Positions 48,041-60,392 of a stretch of DNA of 64,000 nt are shown in pieces. The position numbers and the translations under genes were made by a program. The stretch is from positions 5,890,001 to 5,954,000 of the forward strand of contig JBBMOL010000021.1 in NCBI GenBank assembly GCA_037954665.1. Reading direction: 5' to 3'. The stretch comes from Laguncularia racemosa. Lineage: Eukaryota; Streptophyta; Magnoliopsida; Myrtales; Combretaceae. Each line of letters starts with the position of its first letter. Positions within the stretch are counted from its first letter, which is position 1. Below the pieces are notes generated by a model. That model was given only the letters and a program-made list of their open reading frames with translations, had not been told where the DNA came from and ran no database searches.

Positions 48041-48609
48041 CTAATAACGATTTAAAAAAAAAAGTTGTACAAGCATAGACAACAACCGGTTTTGTCATGC
48101 TATGAAGGAGACTCTAGTTGTGACAACTCACTATAAATACCTCATCACTTGTAAAGACTTGTGAAGTGTTTTCAACAACTAAAAAAACATTCATATTCAT
48201 ATATCAAAGGATAACTATTTACTTGTAGATCGTAGTATAGAATCTTGTTGGACTGGATGGTTGGCTAACTTTGAAAGATAATTCACTTCTTTAGTTTTGA
48301 TTATAGTGGCTATAGGCTTACTTTGGTAATCCTCCTAGCTATCATGTGGATAAAAGGTCTTGGACGATAAATAATACTATAACTACTCCTACTCTTAGTA
48401 GATGGTCTAGTGATTCTAGTCATGATGGATCTATCCTTTGTTCGTCTCACATCGGAGGTGGGAAGAGCTTGTCACTCTTTATGTTGCAAGAAATTGTGGG
48501 AGCTCATCAAAGTCACGTGGAGGAACTGGACTCTATTATACTGAAGATTGTGAGCTATCACCAATATATAGTTGATAGTGGTATGACTTTCACGGAGTGG
48601 GTGGGTTAG
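48041..48609 (+). other. Unassigned stretch with an 87-codon frame
   Basis: The region contains an ACTATAAATACC box near 48,130 and a frame at 48,346-48,609 (MDKRSWTINNTI to TFTEWVG) that I do not recognise. The frame ends where the PMD pseudogene tail begins on the other strand. It may be an LTR plus leader remnant. Confidence that the frame is a gene is low. Confidence 0.25.
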
Positions 48610-48614
48610 GAATG

Positions 48615-50340
48615 GGATCGATAATAGAGTGTCTATGAGGGCTAATGAACGAGCTGGTACTAAAAGTTGAGCTACCTACAATGTCCTCATCCATGACATT
48701 TAGAGAAGTGTGGTCATGATAGATTTGCTCATCCCTCCATTGTCCTCTAACTCTTACTTTGTTAACTCTATGGTGTGGTGGTGGTGTAGGTGTAGGATCT
48801 ACTAGAGGTGTATACTCCAGGTTTGCAAAAACCTCCTCCTCTAGTGGTTGCTTATGTAAAGTTGTGGATAAAATTACAACTCTGCCATGATGCTCAACTT
48901 GCTATTCCTCAATACCGGCAAGTGAAGTTGCTGAAGGTAGATTGGATGCTATATGTATATGGCGTAGGGTGTTAGCTTAAAAGAATTGACAAAAAAAAAA
49001 AAACATTTTGGTGCAACTTAGTCATATAGTATGGTCAATGTGATATTGTAAGTTTTTTTTTTCTCATCAAGTGTCCAATTATTGCTCTAGTATGCCCTAC
49101 ATAACAATGACTAACATGTCTATACCATTAGATATAGTTTGGATGCACACCATTGCCATATTCCAATAGAATCCTATAGGAGTGATGATCCTTCTAATGG
49201 GAAATGTAGGATGCATATAATGCTATTCAATCAATGTCGGCTTAGCCTTGTAAATTAACATGGCGCAAGCAAGGCTCTATGTTGACATCGACAAGTACTT
49301 GCTAGAATGCTCTAAATTGGTGGTAGAAGCGATTTGGGTAGTGCCACTCTATAATATAAAAGAAAATAAAAGGTACCTAAGTTATCTAAATGCCTCTAGC
49401 TATATGGAAAAATGAGGATAATATGTTGATGAGATCCTTGAGATAAGATTGCTAAACAACCTAATAATAAACGTGAATAGGTTAATGAAGATTTATAATA
49501 TTCAGTAGGTATAAAAATGTAAAAAGATAACATACTTGTTATGCATTATGGTGGTTAAATGTGTCCCTGTACGCCTAAACAACATGCGTAGGGTACTACA
49601 TAGTGTTTCAAGCTATCCTCTATTGAGATCCAAAGGCTTTCCATCCTCTAATGAAACTTCGTAATGGCTTAAGGGAGCTATATGTGGGAACCTATCCCAT
49701 GTCTACACTAGTAGAAGAATCGTTGCTCTCCCCATGTCATGTGCATTAGAGATGGATTCATGACATAATTGGTGATACAATTAAGCTAAACATACAGACC
49801 CCCAATTATACTGCCTTGTAAGGGCAAAGTCCTCCAAGATTGGAAGGAATATACAATGGACTAGGTTGCTTGATTTATTTGCAAATGCAAAGCCTCCAAA
49901 TAGTTACAAAATGTAGGCATGGGTATGACACCTAACCGTCTCATTGGATGCCAAAGCATGCAAAACCCAGAATCTATGCCATAACCAAGATAAGTTAATA
50001 TGCCTACCCTTAATGTGCTTTGCCTTCGACCTCTCACCAAGTAATCATTCACACTCATATGCTTAATCAAGGTTGGTGCTACTTGTAATGGCCTATTCGT
50101 CAACTAGTAACCCAAGTTAGACCTCAACATCCTATAAAATCATGGTAGCTTTGCCATGGGCCATGTGGAAGGTGTTTGTCTTGGGCCTCCACCTCTTCAC
50201 TAGTGTTGTAAGAAGATGATAATCTAACTAAATGAAGGGAAGGCATGCTGGTCTTATAAACCCACCTTGTTTTATATAAGATATCATGTGAAGATCTAAT
50301 GGAATATCATCCTTGTCACTGCGTAACTGTAACTTGTAAT
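48615..50340 (-). pseudogene. Plant mobile domain (PMD) protein pseudogene
   Basis: Read on the minus strand in several frames: YIKQGGFIRP, then KRWRPKTNTFHMAHGKATMI with a stop followed by DVEV and LGLLVDE (about 50,260-50,110). Further on come LEDFALTRQYNWGSVCLA and LYHQLCHESISNAHDMGRAT, then TWDRFPHIAPL (about 49,840-49,670). These are the hallmark segments of PMD/serine-threonine phosphatase 7 long-form-like (MAIN/MAIL) proteins: RWRPETHTFH, a Trp-Gly-Ser CLA..LY segment and a W.WERxP segment. The C-terminal tail near 48,620-48,900 (LEEEVFANLEYTPLVDPTPT) reads openly. Stops and frameshifts break it throughout. PMD domains occur in silencing-related host genes and in MULE and gypsy transposons, so the origin may be either. 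Confidence 0.65.
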
Positions 50341-51666
50341 GCCTAACTGTCAACCAAGATTCTTCCTATAAACATAAAAGTACAAATTGTAGGAATTGAT
50401 AGATTTAGTTGGAAAGTAAAAATAGGACCTATAAAATACAAGACCTACCCCTACCAAATATATTTCAATTGATGTTTCACCTATTGTGTCAACAAAGATG
50501 GATCAAAAGGTCGTAAATCCATTTATCTAAACCATGTTATTATTTATTTATTTTTATATGAAAATTTACATATAAGCTAAATAAAATATTCTGAATATAA
50601 ATATACATTAAAAAATTCTATTTAGCAATCATAAAATTGAAATTTTAATTCTTATTTCCTATTTGTTATAATTACCTAATTGATCTTGTTTCTTTTTTAC
50701 TTTTATATTTTAAAGTTCATTGTCATTTGTTATAAAATTTTTCCTATATGTAAATCATTAAAGCAGTGTTAATATATTATAAATAATTGTTATCAATCTT
50801 TTTGAAAATTTTATCCAATATAAAATCTACTCATGAAGCTTTAGTAGTTTAGAATGTCTTGAAATTAAATGTTGATATTGGTGATTATATTATCATATTG
50901 TAACTTTACATGTATTTATTTTATTCCATAGTCACTTTCAATTATTGTTATGATCTTCATGGTATTCCTATAATTTTGCAGTTCTATTAATTGTACTCAT
51001 ATACAATGGTTATAATTAGGCTAAGTATTGGTTTATTATTTGTGTACTTGCATATCCCTTTTTCTTTTTTTTTTTTTGTTGCTTTTGAAATTTATTAAAC
51101 TAAATATCAAAGTTATTGATTTTTTTTACGTTCTTTTTTTTTTCGCCCAATATTTGTGGGCTGTTTCATGCAGTGTCAAGAAAACATATGCACTACATGC
51201 GATTTTAGTACCCTATTCGCGTAATATTTTTTTTTCTACCCTATTTGTGTAATAGTTTTTTAAAAATTACATTATTTACGTATTTTTCCCTTTAATATCC
51301 TATCAAATCTAAGTAGCTAGCCCTAAAACTACCTCCAACTTCCTTTTTCTTTCTAGCAAACCAAGATTGCCTCCCATTATTTCATTTAGTTTTTTCTTCA
51401 TCAATATCTACCAATACATTTCATAACCCTTAAAAAGGGGATAAGTACCTATGTAATCGACCAATGATTAAACAACATATCTTCTCTCTCTCTTAAAGCT
51501 CTACTATAGTACCCATCCTTCTTATATATATATATGTTCATCTTCTATCCTTTTCTTCACCTTTCACCCCCAAGAAACTCTTAGACTTACTACCACACGT
51601 GAAACACTACTTCAAGCTTTTCTCATCATTTGTCTCTTTCCATCCCTCAATAGTTGGCTCATTTAT
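50341..51666. other. AT-rich intergenic DNA, no gene seen
   Basis: Long T-rich runs and no recognisable frame. TATATATATATG lies near 51,524. Nothing else can be supported before the retroelement at 51,667. Confidence 0.5.
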
Positions 51667-53593
51667 TGTAAATTCTTAGAAAAATATAAATTTATGTAAT
51701 ATTATTAAAATATAGTGCCAAGGATGAACTGGTAAATTTTATAAAGAATCAGGGGTAATTCGATAATTTCATGGATAAGGTATAAAAACCACAATTTGAT
51801 CTAATGCTCCTCTTTTTTTTTTTTTTTTTTTTTTATCATTTTCATAATAGTAGACAAAGAGGTACCCTTTGAAACCCTAAAGGCGACCTAACAAACAACC
51901 AAGGACCAAACTCATTTTAATTAGGTGAGGGGATTATGATATTCCATTCAATGTGTTGATGATGGAATCATAAATTAAACCAATTGTTATAACATGATTG
52001 ATGGTATTCAAATTAAGGAAAGGGGAAAAAACTAGCATGGAATCAAGTGATCCAAGAGTTCAAATCACAAGTTAAGACAAGTAAGTATATCAATCCACAC
52101 ATTTTATTAGAATTTACAAATTTTAGGATCCAATTAAGCCTAGGATTATAGAAATTAGGGTAAGGAATGAATTGAAGAAGAAGAAAGTCAAGTCATGAAG
52201 AACAAAGTAGTACACAGTCAAGTATATGCCTGTGTACCTGCTTATGCAAAATTATGCACTATGTACAAAAAGGTACATGAATGAAGGAAATGCTCGTATA
52301 CTTAGGCGTATCAAATTACAAAAATACACAAAAGGTACATGGCTATCTACATGAGCATGTACCTAGGCGTGCTAAAGTGCCAAAAATCCATAAAAGGATA
52401 CATAGCCACTCTACATGACTGTGTATCTAAATGTGCCAAAGTACAAGGCCTAAAGCATGACCATGTACTTAGAAATACCTTGTTACTTGAGTTAATTTCT
52501 ATCAGGACAAATTTACATGCAACCTAAACACTTAGAATAATCTTAGGAATTCCAGTAGAGTAAGAGAAGTAATTAGATAACAGTTAAGTGAATAGAAGTG
52601 AGAAATTAGATTATTCCTAAACTAGTACTAAGAGTAAACTCTTAAAGTTTTACAGATTATAGTTTAGTCGATAGTTTAGGATAAGATGTTCTTAAGACTA
52701 AGATTCTAAGTATGTGTAACCTTTGCTTTTGTTTGTAATTGTTAGGATAGTTGCAAATTGGATTAAGATAATGAATTGGTTTAAGTTAGTTGTTGTATGT
52801 GCTTAGTTCATCTTAGAGGCCCGTAGTAGAAAATCCTTACGGGCCACCCTAATGATCTTTGTATGATGTTGTCCTTAGTAGCATGCTTGTAAATGATCTG
52901 AATAGGTTAAGGTTTAAGGTTTAAGGACTTATGGGTGTTGGGACCTGTAGTAGTAGTTCCTAACACCATATTATATATTAAGTATCTTTATATGTTTGGT
53001 AGGGTCATGAGTACCCCATCGGTATTATGTGAACTTAAGTAAAAATTAATAACCTGTTATATGATGTTTAGTATCTGTATAAACGTATGTGATTTAATTC
53101 AAGTTTGACCATATGTATGTGTTTGTTGGTTATATGTTATATGTATTGGGTGTTAGCTCACCACTCAAGGATTATTTTATTTAGATGTAGGTACAGAGGG
53201 AAGCGTTACCCATGAGGAGGACTTAGGATTGAATGTACAATAGAGGGAATATGAGGATTACTATTACTATTATGGTGATTAGAAGAAGGAAAAAATTGAG
53301 TTATTTCTATGTATTGAATAGTGATGTTCTTTAGAAGATAATAGACTAGTAAACTCTATAAGTTTAATTGTTTTAGATTCCAATTAAGAATGTTTTATTA
53401 AGGTTGTGTTAAAGAGTTTGAAAGATTTAATGGGGATTTACTTGAGTCATGTTGAAAGTATGGTATTTATCTAATTGTAATTTATAGGAAATATAGGCTT
53501 AAATGGTATAAAAGTAATGATAAGAGCCTTAACGTGTCCTTGTTGGTAAGGACACCTGGTGGGTAGTAGTTTCCCAAGTTTTAGAGTGTTACA
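51667..53593 (+). repeat. 5' LTR of the chromovirus
   Basis: It begins TGTAAATTCTTAG and ends GAGTGTTACA. GGTATAAAAACC near 51,779 is a likely TATA box, a T22 run lies just after it at 51,813-51,834, and a block of GTACATG/CATGTAC words lies at 52,205-52,470. TTAGCTCACCACTC near 53,154 marks the family's LTR tail. Confidence 0.88.
52205..52470. repeat. GTACATG word block in the chromovirus LTR
   Basis: About six degenerate units carry GGTACATG or its inverse CATGTACC (for example GAGCATGTACCTAGGCGTGC), together with GTGCCAAAGTAC. The same block recurs in the 3' LTR at about 59,070-59,270. Its inverted words can pair. Confidence 0.7.
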
Positions 53594-53600
53594 ACTTAAA

Positions 53601-53612
53601 TGGTATCAGAGC
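53601..53612 (+). other. Primer binding site (initiator tRNA-Met) of the chromovirus
   Basis: TGGTATCAGAGC is exactly complementary to the 3' end of plant initiator tRNA-Met. It lies 7 bases after the LTR end. Confidence 0.9.
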
Positions 53613-53948
53613 TTAGGTTTGAGGATTCTTAGAAACTAGGTATTGATCAATAAGTATATGTTTCAAACAGTAGAAAGTAAGATATGATCTTTAGAGGAAT
53701 TAGGCATTTGATTCATAAGATGGTGAGGTATAAAGAGAGTAGGTAAGATTATGGGATGATTGTTTTATTTAGTAATTTATTGTTCTGTAATTATTTTTTT
53801 TATTTACAAATCTTTTAATTTCTAAGTTATCTACATATGTGTATACAATTATATGTAGAAGTATATATGTATATACCGAGACACAATGACATTAACATTG
53901 AATTTATACTAACTCTCGTGTCTATCCAATTGTCTCTTCTCAAACAGA

Positions 53949-55020
53949 ATGTCTTCAAGAGCAATCACTAGATTAGGCTCAGTAAGGGGTGTTGGACGTG
54001 GTAATCCAAATGAAGGGAATCCCCAAGGGCAATAGCCACAATGAGGATAAGGTTAGATGGAAGAACAAACCACCTAACTTTTTGTAGATTGTAAATAACT
54101 TAGTGGTGTTGTTGACACAATAACATTATGCCCACAATGTCCCATTAAATAGAGCTGCGGATAAACCAATCAACTTTGATAGATTCATTAAGGTAGCAAA
54201 GAAGTTTAACCCTAAGGTGGATGACCCGATTGAGGTAGAGGATTGGATGTAAGAGATTAAGAAAACATTTGTTGCCTTTTAGGTACCTAAAGATAGAAAG
54301 GTGAACTATGTTGCATATATGCTAAAGCGAACTGTAGCAAAATGGTAGGCATCGGTTCTTGGACTGGTAGGAGAGTGTATGAACTGAATGGTGTTTAAGG
54401 AACTATTTTATCATGAGTACTTCCCTAGCAGATCTAGAGATAGAATGGGAAACGGGTATTATAATTATGAACAAGGGAGTAGGACAGTGGAAGAATATGA
54501 GGTAGAATTGAATCAACTAATTGAGTTCTTGCTTGAGATGATCTATATTGATGATAGATCCAAGGCTAGACGATTTTTGAGGGGATTGGAGCTAAGTCTC
54601 AAACAAAAGGTTGAGGTCTTTCAACTGACCATGTATGCTGAAAAAGGTCGATAAAGCTAAGTACTTGGAATAGAGTAGAAGAAGGATAGAGGAATTAAGG
54701 AATCATAGAGCAGGGATAGCTTTAGGTAAGAGACCTGCCTCGAGTGTGATGGGGTAAGATAATGGCAAAAGGCCCTAGATGTTCTAAAGCAGGTTGCAAG
54801 CTATTGTAGCTCCTCTTCTATAGATTAGACCGGTGCCTTTGCAATTTCCTATATTAGCACCTGCCATTAGATGCACCAAGTGTTATAAGCCTCATGAATT
54901 AAGAGAATGCAAATGGTTAAAGGGTGCGTATTTTTCTTATAGGAAGATAGGACATATTAGCAAGCACTGTAATGAAAAGTTAGTTCCATTATTATTTTGC
55001 CATGTGTGTAAGTAGAGGGG
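53949..55020 (+). pseudogene. Chromovirus Gag with degenerate zinc knuckle
   Basis: It starts at an ATG (MSSRAITRLGSVRGVGRGNP) and has stops at Gln codons from 54,033 on. The Gag core is readable at 54,388-54,654: FKELFYHEYFPSRSRDRMGN, then QGSRTVEEYEVELNQLIEFL. Around 54,866-54,975 the reading is CTKCYKPH, then GAYFSYRKIGHISKHC; the family's CX2CX4HX4C knuckle has lost two Cys to Tyr by G-to-A change. Gag would assemble the particle and bind RNA; this copy cannot. Confidence 0.8.
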
Positions 55021-55139
55021 ACACAAGAGAGTTGACAGTCCTTAGGGGCAAGTAGGAATTCAAATAACCCTAACTTAATAGGCAACAAGACTACCAACAG
55101 GGGTACATGTTAGTAGACTATATGTAAGGGGGCCTAAAC

Positions 55140-58100
55140 AACAAGTTCCCACAAAAGTTTTCATGATTCACTAGCAGCAACACTATGACCTCCCTGATAT
55201 GGACACCATTGCAGGTATGCTTTAAGTATACACCTACAATGCTTATATATTACTTAATACTGGGGCTTCTATTTCCTTTGTGTTCGAATCATTTGTGCAT
55301 GAATGTACATTGGAAATTAAGTGTATGGATGACCAATTGGCTATTAGTACTTCTTTGGGAGTTAGAGGGAAGACAGATAGAATCTATAAAAGAGTGAGAA
55401 TAGAGATACAAGGCAAGGTGATGCTAGCAAATCTCTTAATTTTGGAGATGGTGGTGTTTGACATTATATTGAGACTTAATTGGTTGTTAGAATACCATGC
55501 CGCTGTTGACTATCATAACATGGTGGTACATTTCAACATACTTGGAGAATATTATTTTGAGTACAAGCTGGAAGCTCATAAACTAACAAGATTACCCACT
55601 TATAAGTTATGGGGGAAGGAATATGTTGGCAGCTATGGTTACTGAAGCTATTGAAGAAATGAAATTGGAAATGGTGTTAGTAGTAAGAGAATTTCCAGAT
55701 GTATTTTTAGAAGACCTTCCTAATTTACCCTTAGCTAGGGAGATGGAGTTTAGCATTGATTTGGTATAGGATATTGTGTCAATATCAAAACTAGTACACG
55801 GAATGGCAATAGTTGAATTAGAAGAGCTGAGGAAGTAGTTACAAGATTTACAAGATAAAGGTTTCATAAGACCTAATATATCTCCTTAAGGTACACTAGT
55901 CTTTTTCGCTAAGAAGAAGGATGGAAGTATGAGACTATGCATCGACTATAAAGAGCTGAACTAGGTCACCATCAAGAACAAATATCCTCTTCCAAAGATA
56001 GATGACCTACTTGACTAGCTATAAGGAGCACAATTGTTTTCCAAAATTGATTTGAGATCAGGATATCACTAGTTGAGAATTAAAGAAGATGACACACAAA
56101 AGATAGCTTTTAAGATCCAATATGGGCATTTTGAATTCTTGGTGATGCCTTTCGGGTTAATCAATGCACTTGTAGCATTTATAGACTTGATGAATAGAGT
56201 ATTTAGGGACTTCCTAGATAAATTTGTAATTGTCTTCATAAATGATATCTTGATATACTCCAAAAGCAATGAAGAACATTTGAAATTGGTATTGAACAAA
56301 TTACAAGAAGAAAAATTGTATGCTAAATTCAATAAATGTGAATTCTAGTTGGAGCATATAGTTTTCTTAGGTCATGTAGTTAATAAGGATGGAGTATCTG
56401 TAAACCTAGAAAAGGTGAGAGCTGTAATAGATTGGCCTAAACCAAAGATAGTAATAGATATAAGAAGCTTCCTAGGTCTAGTAGGCTACTATAGAAGGTT
56501 TGTTAAGGGATTCTCCAAGATAGCGACTCCTCTCACAAGGTTGACACAAAATAATGTGAAGTTTGAGTGGGATAACAGATGTGAAGCCACTTTCTAGACA
56601 CTCAAGGAGAAGCTTGTGTTAGCACTAGTTTTGGCATTACCTAAGAGTGGGGAAGAATTCATTGTTTATAATGATGGCTCAGCCAAAGGGTTAGGATGTG
56701 TATTATTGTAAGGTAGGAAAATCATAGCATATGCATCCTACCAATTGAAGCTATATGAGAAGAATTATCTAACTCATGACTTGAAGTTGGCGATAGTGGT
56801 ACTAGCCCTAAAATTGTAGAGGCATTACTTGTATAGAGAGAGATGCAAGATTTTCACTGATCATAGGAGCTTGAAATACATCTTCACATGGAAGGATTTG
56901 AGCATGAGAGAAAGAAGATGGCTGGAATTGATCAAGGATTATAACTTGGAAATCTAATACTATATAAGAAAAGCCAATGTAGTGGAAAATGCCCTTAGTA
57001 GAAAGAAATAGGATAATGATGCTACTTTCATCACTTTACAGTAAGAGTTGTTGGATGACTTGCGTAAGTTGGAATAAGAGATTTTGACTCAAGAAGTAAG
57101 AGTGAAGATGGCCACTTTATGCATATAGCCAACTTTAATGGACAAAATCATGACTGCTCAGGTAGAGGATAAGGACATTCAAGAAATCAAAAGTAGGTTG
57201 GAATAGGGCAAGGCTCTTAAATTTAGTATGGACATAGAGGGGATATTAAGGTATAGAAAATGATTGTGTTTGCTAGGAAATGTAGAACTGAAGAAAGAAA
57301 TAATGAAAGAGGCATATTACTTAACCTATACAATCTATCCTAGAAGTACCAAAATGTATAAGTACCTAAAGAGTCACTATTGGTGGAAGAACATGAAAAG
57401 GGAGATAGTTAAGTATGTAGCAAGATGCCTTATTTGTTAGTAGATTAGAATTGAACATTAGAGGCTAATTAGACAATTATAGCCTCTTTTAGTACTAGAA
57501 TGGAAATAGGAACATGTGAGACATCTTAACCCTTACTACCTATCAGAGTGGGATACAAACTGGAGAAATTGGCCTAGATATATATACATGATATAATAAG
57601 ATTACTTGGAGTGCTAGTAACCATAATCTTTAATAGAGATACATGGTTCATAAGGTGATTTTAGAATAGCTTACATAAAGCTTTGGGCACAAAATTGCAA
57701 TTTAGCACTGCATTTCACTCACAAATGGATGGACAATCTAAGAGAACCATAAAAATTTTAAAAGATTTGCTTAGAGCTTATGTGCTAGATTTTGGAGGTA
57801 ACTAGAATAAGCACATACCTTTGGTTGAGTTTGCTTATAACAATAGCTATCAAGCAACCATCCAAATAGCTCCTTATGAAGCTTTATGTGGAAGAAAATG
57901 AAGATCCCCATTACATTGGGATGAAGCGGGGGAAGGATAGATGTTGGGACTAGAATTGGTCTAGGAGGCAGTAGACAAAGTAAAATTGATAAAGCAGAGA
58001 ATACAAACAACTCAGACCCGACAAAAGAGTTATGCTGATAAAAGAAGATGCCCCTTGGAATTTTAAGTAGGAGACAAGTACTATTGAAAGTTTCTCTAAC

Positions 58101-58505
58101 AAAAGGGGTCATCAAGTTTAGTTTTAGAGGGAAGCTAAACCCAAGATATGTAGGCCGTTTGCAATTTTAGAAAGAATGGGTACTATGGCTTACATGTTAG
58201 CTCTCCTACTAAGTTTGGCTTGGGTATATGATGTATTTCATATATCGATGTTGAGAAAATTTATATCAAAACCAGATCAGATAGTGGCCTTGGAGCTTTT
58301 GAATGTACAACCAAACTTATCTTTTGTTAAAAGACCAGTCAAGATTGTGGATGTCAAAGAACAGGTGCTAAGACGAAGAGTGATTCCTTACATCAAGGTA
58401 TTATGGACAAATCAAACTAAACTTGAAGTGATGTGGGAATTGAAAGATGAGATGAGGAAAAAAATATCTAGAACTCTTCTAGAATTAAGTAACTTTCGAG
58501 GATGA
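55140..58505 (+). pseudogene. Chromovirus Pol: protease, RT, RNase H, integrase, chromodomain (dead)
   Basis: The protease has LLNTGASISFVFESF near 55,250, with the catalytic Asp changed to Asn. Reverse transcriptase reads KKKDGSMRLCIDYKELN and KYPLPKIDDLL, then DLRSGYH, then FKIQYGHFEFLVMPFGLINA. Its catalytic box is VFINDILIYSK (about 56,232-56,264), where the family has VDD, so one of the paired Asp is Asn. LGLVGYYRRFVKGFSKIATP follows. RNase H (FIVYNDGSAKGLG, 56,660) and integrase pieces (CLIC.., TAFHSQMDGQSKRTIKILKD, LVEFAYNNSYQ; 57,425-57,850) come next, with the integrase core scrambled near 57,510-57,650. The last open frame (58,176-58,505) has VFHISMLRKF and then RRVIPYIKVLWTNQ..MWELKDEM, a Tekay-type chromodomain end. 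Stops in between make it non-functional. Confidence 0.88.
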
Positions 58506-58530
58506 AAGTCTTTATGGGGGGAGTAAAGAA

Positions 58531-60392
58531 TGTAAATGCTTGAAAAAAATATAAATTCATATAATATTATTAAAATATAATGCTAAGGACAAACTAGTAA
58601 TTTTTATAAAGAATCGAGGGTAATTTGGTCACTTCATGGATAAGGTATAAATGCCCCAGTTTAACTTAGCGCTCCTCTTTTTTTTTTTTTTTTTTTTATC
58701 ATTTTCACAATAGTAGACAAAGAGGTACCCTTTGAAGTGCTAAAGGCAACCTAACAAACAACCAATGACCAAACTTGATTTAATCAAGTAAAGGCATTAT
58801 GATATTCCACTCAATGTATTGATGATGGAATCGTAAATTAAACCAATTGTTATAGCAGGATTGAAAGTGTTCAGATCAAGAAAAGGGGACAAAATGAGCA
58901 CGGAATCAAGAGATTTAGGAGTTCAAATCACAAGTTAGGATAAGTAAGTATATCGATCTACACATTTTATTAGAATTTACAAATTTTATGGTCCAATTTG
59001 GCTTAGGATCATAGAAATTAGGTTAATGAATGAATTGAAGAAGAAGAAAATCAATTCATGAAGAATAACATGGTACATGGTTAAGTACACACACATGTAC
59101 TTGCTCGTGTTGAATTACGTACCGTGTACAAAAAGGTACATGGATGAAGGACATGCTTAAGTACTTGGATATGTCAAATTATGGAAATACACAAAAAGGT
59201 ACATGACCATCTACATGACCGTATATCCAACTATGCCAAAGTACATTGCTTAAAGCATGACTATGTACTTAGAAACACTTTGTTACTTGACTTAATTTCT
59301 ATCTAGACAAATTTACATGCAACCTAAAAACTTAGAATAATCTTAGGAATTTTAGTAGAGTAAAAGAGGTAATTAGATAATAGTTAAGTGAACAGGAGTG
59401 AGGAATCAAATTATTCCTAGACTAGTATTAAGTGTAAACTCTTGACATTTTACATATTACAGTCTAGCCAATAGTTTAAGACAAGATGTGCTTAAGACTA
59501 AGATTCCAAGTACGTGTAACCTTTGTTTTTGTTTGTAATTGTTAGGATAGCTGTAAATTGGATTAAGATAATGAATTGGTTTAAGTTGTTTGTTGTATGT
59601 GCTTGGCTTGGCTTAAGGGCCTATAGTGGCAGATCCTTAAGGGACACTTCAATGATCCTTATATGACATTGTCCCTAGTGGAGTCGCACTTAGAAATGAT
59701 CTGGGTAGGTTAAGGTTTAAGGTTTAAGAACTCATGGGTGTTGGGGTTAGTAGTGGCAGTTTCCAACACTATATTATGTATTAAGTATCTTTATATGTTT
59801 GGCGGGGTCGTGAGTATCGCATTGGTGTTATGTGGACTTAAGTACAATTAATAAACAGTTGTATGATGTTTAGTATCTACATAAATGTGTGTGATTGAAT
59901 TCATGCTTGATCATGTGTATGTATTTGTTGGTTATACATACTAGGTGTTAGCTCATCCTTCGGGGATTATTTCTTTTTTTAAATGTAGATATAGAGGGAA
60001 ATGCTACCTATGAAGAGGACTTAGGGTCAAATGTATAGAAGAAGGAGGATGAGGATTACTATTACTATTATGGTGATTGGAAGAAGAAGAAATTTAGGTT
60101 ATTTCTATGTATTGAATAATGATGTTCTTTAGAAGATAATATATTAGTAAACTCTATAAGTTTAATTGTTTTAGATTCCGATTAAGAATGTTTTATTAAG
60201 GTTGTGTTAAAGAGTTTGAAAGATTTAATGGGGATTTTCTTGAGTCATGTTGAAAGTATGGTATTTATTTGATTGTGATTTATAGGAAATACAAGCTTAA
60301 ATGGTACCAAAGTAAGGATGAGAGCCTTAACATGACCTTCCTTGGTAAAGACATGTGGTGGGCTATAGTGTCCCAGGTTTAAGGGCATTAGA
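58531..60392 (+). repeat. 3' LTR of the chromovirus
   Basis: It begins TGTAAATGCTTGA and ends GGGCATTAGA. It aligns with the 5' LTR over its full length, including the T-run near 58,677-58,697, the GTACATG block and the tail near 59,944 (GTTAGCTCATCC). Confidence 0.88.

Larger units (their letters stand above)
51667..60392 (+). mobile_element. Complete Ty3/gypsy chromovirus (Tekay/Del type), degenerate
   Basis: Two direct LTRs (51,667-53,593 and 58,531-60,392) flank a primer site, Gag, protease, reverse transcriptase, RNase H, integrase and a C-terminal chromodomain-like segment, in gypsy order. The candidate target duplication is TTTAT (51,662-51,666) versus CTTAC (60,393-60,397), with two transitions. 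A purine tract (ATGGGGGGAGTAAAGAA) precedes the 3' LTR. LTR divergence is roughly 10-17% by eye in the first 450 bases, so the element is old. More than two dozen in-frame stops sit mostly where the family has Gln or Trp. Confidence 0.92.
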
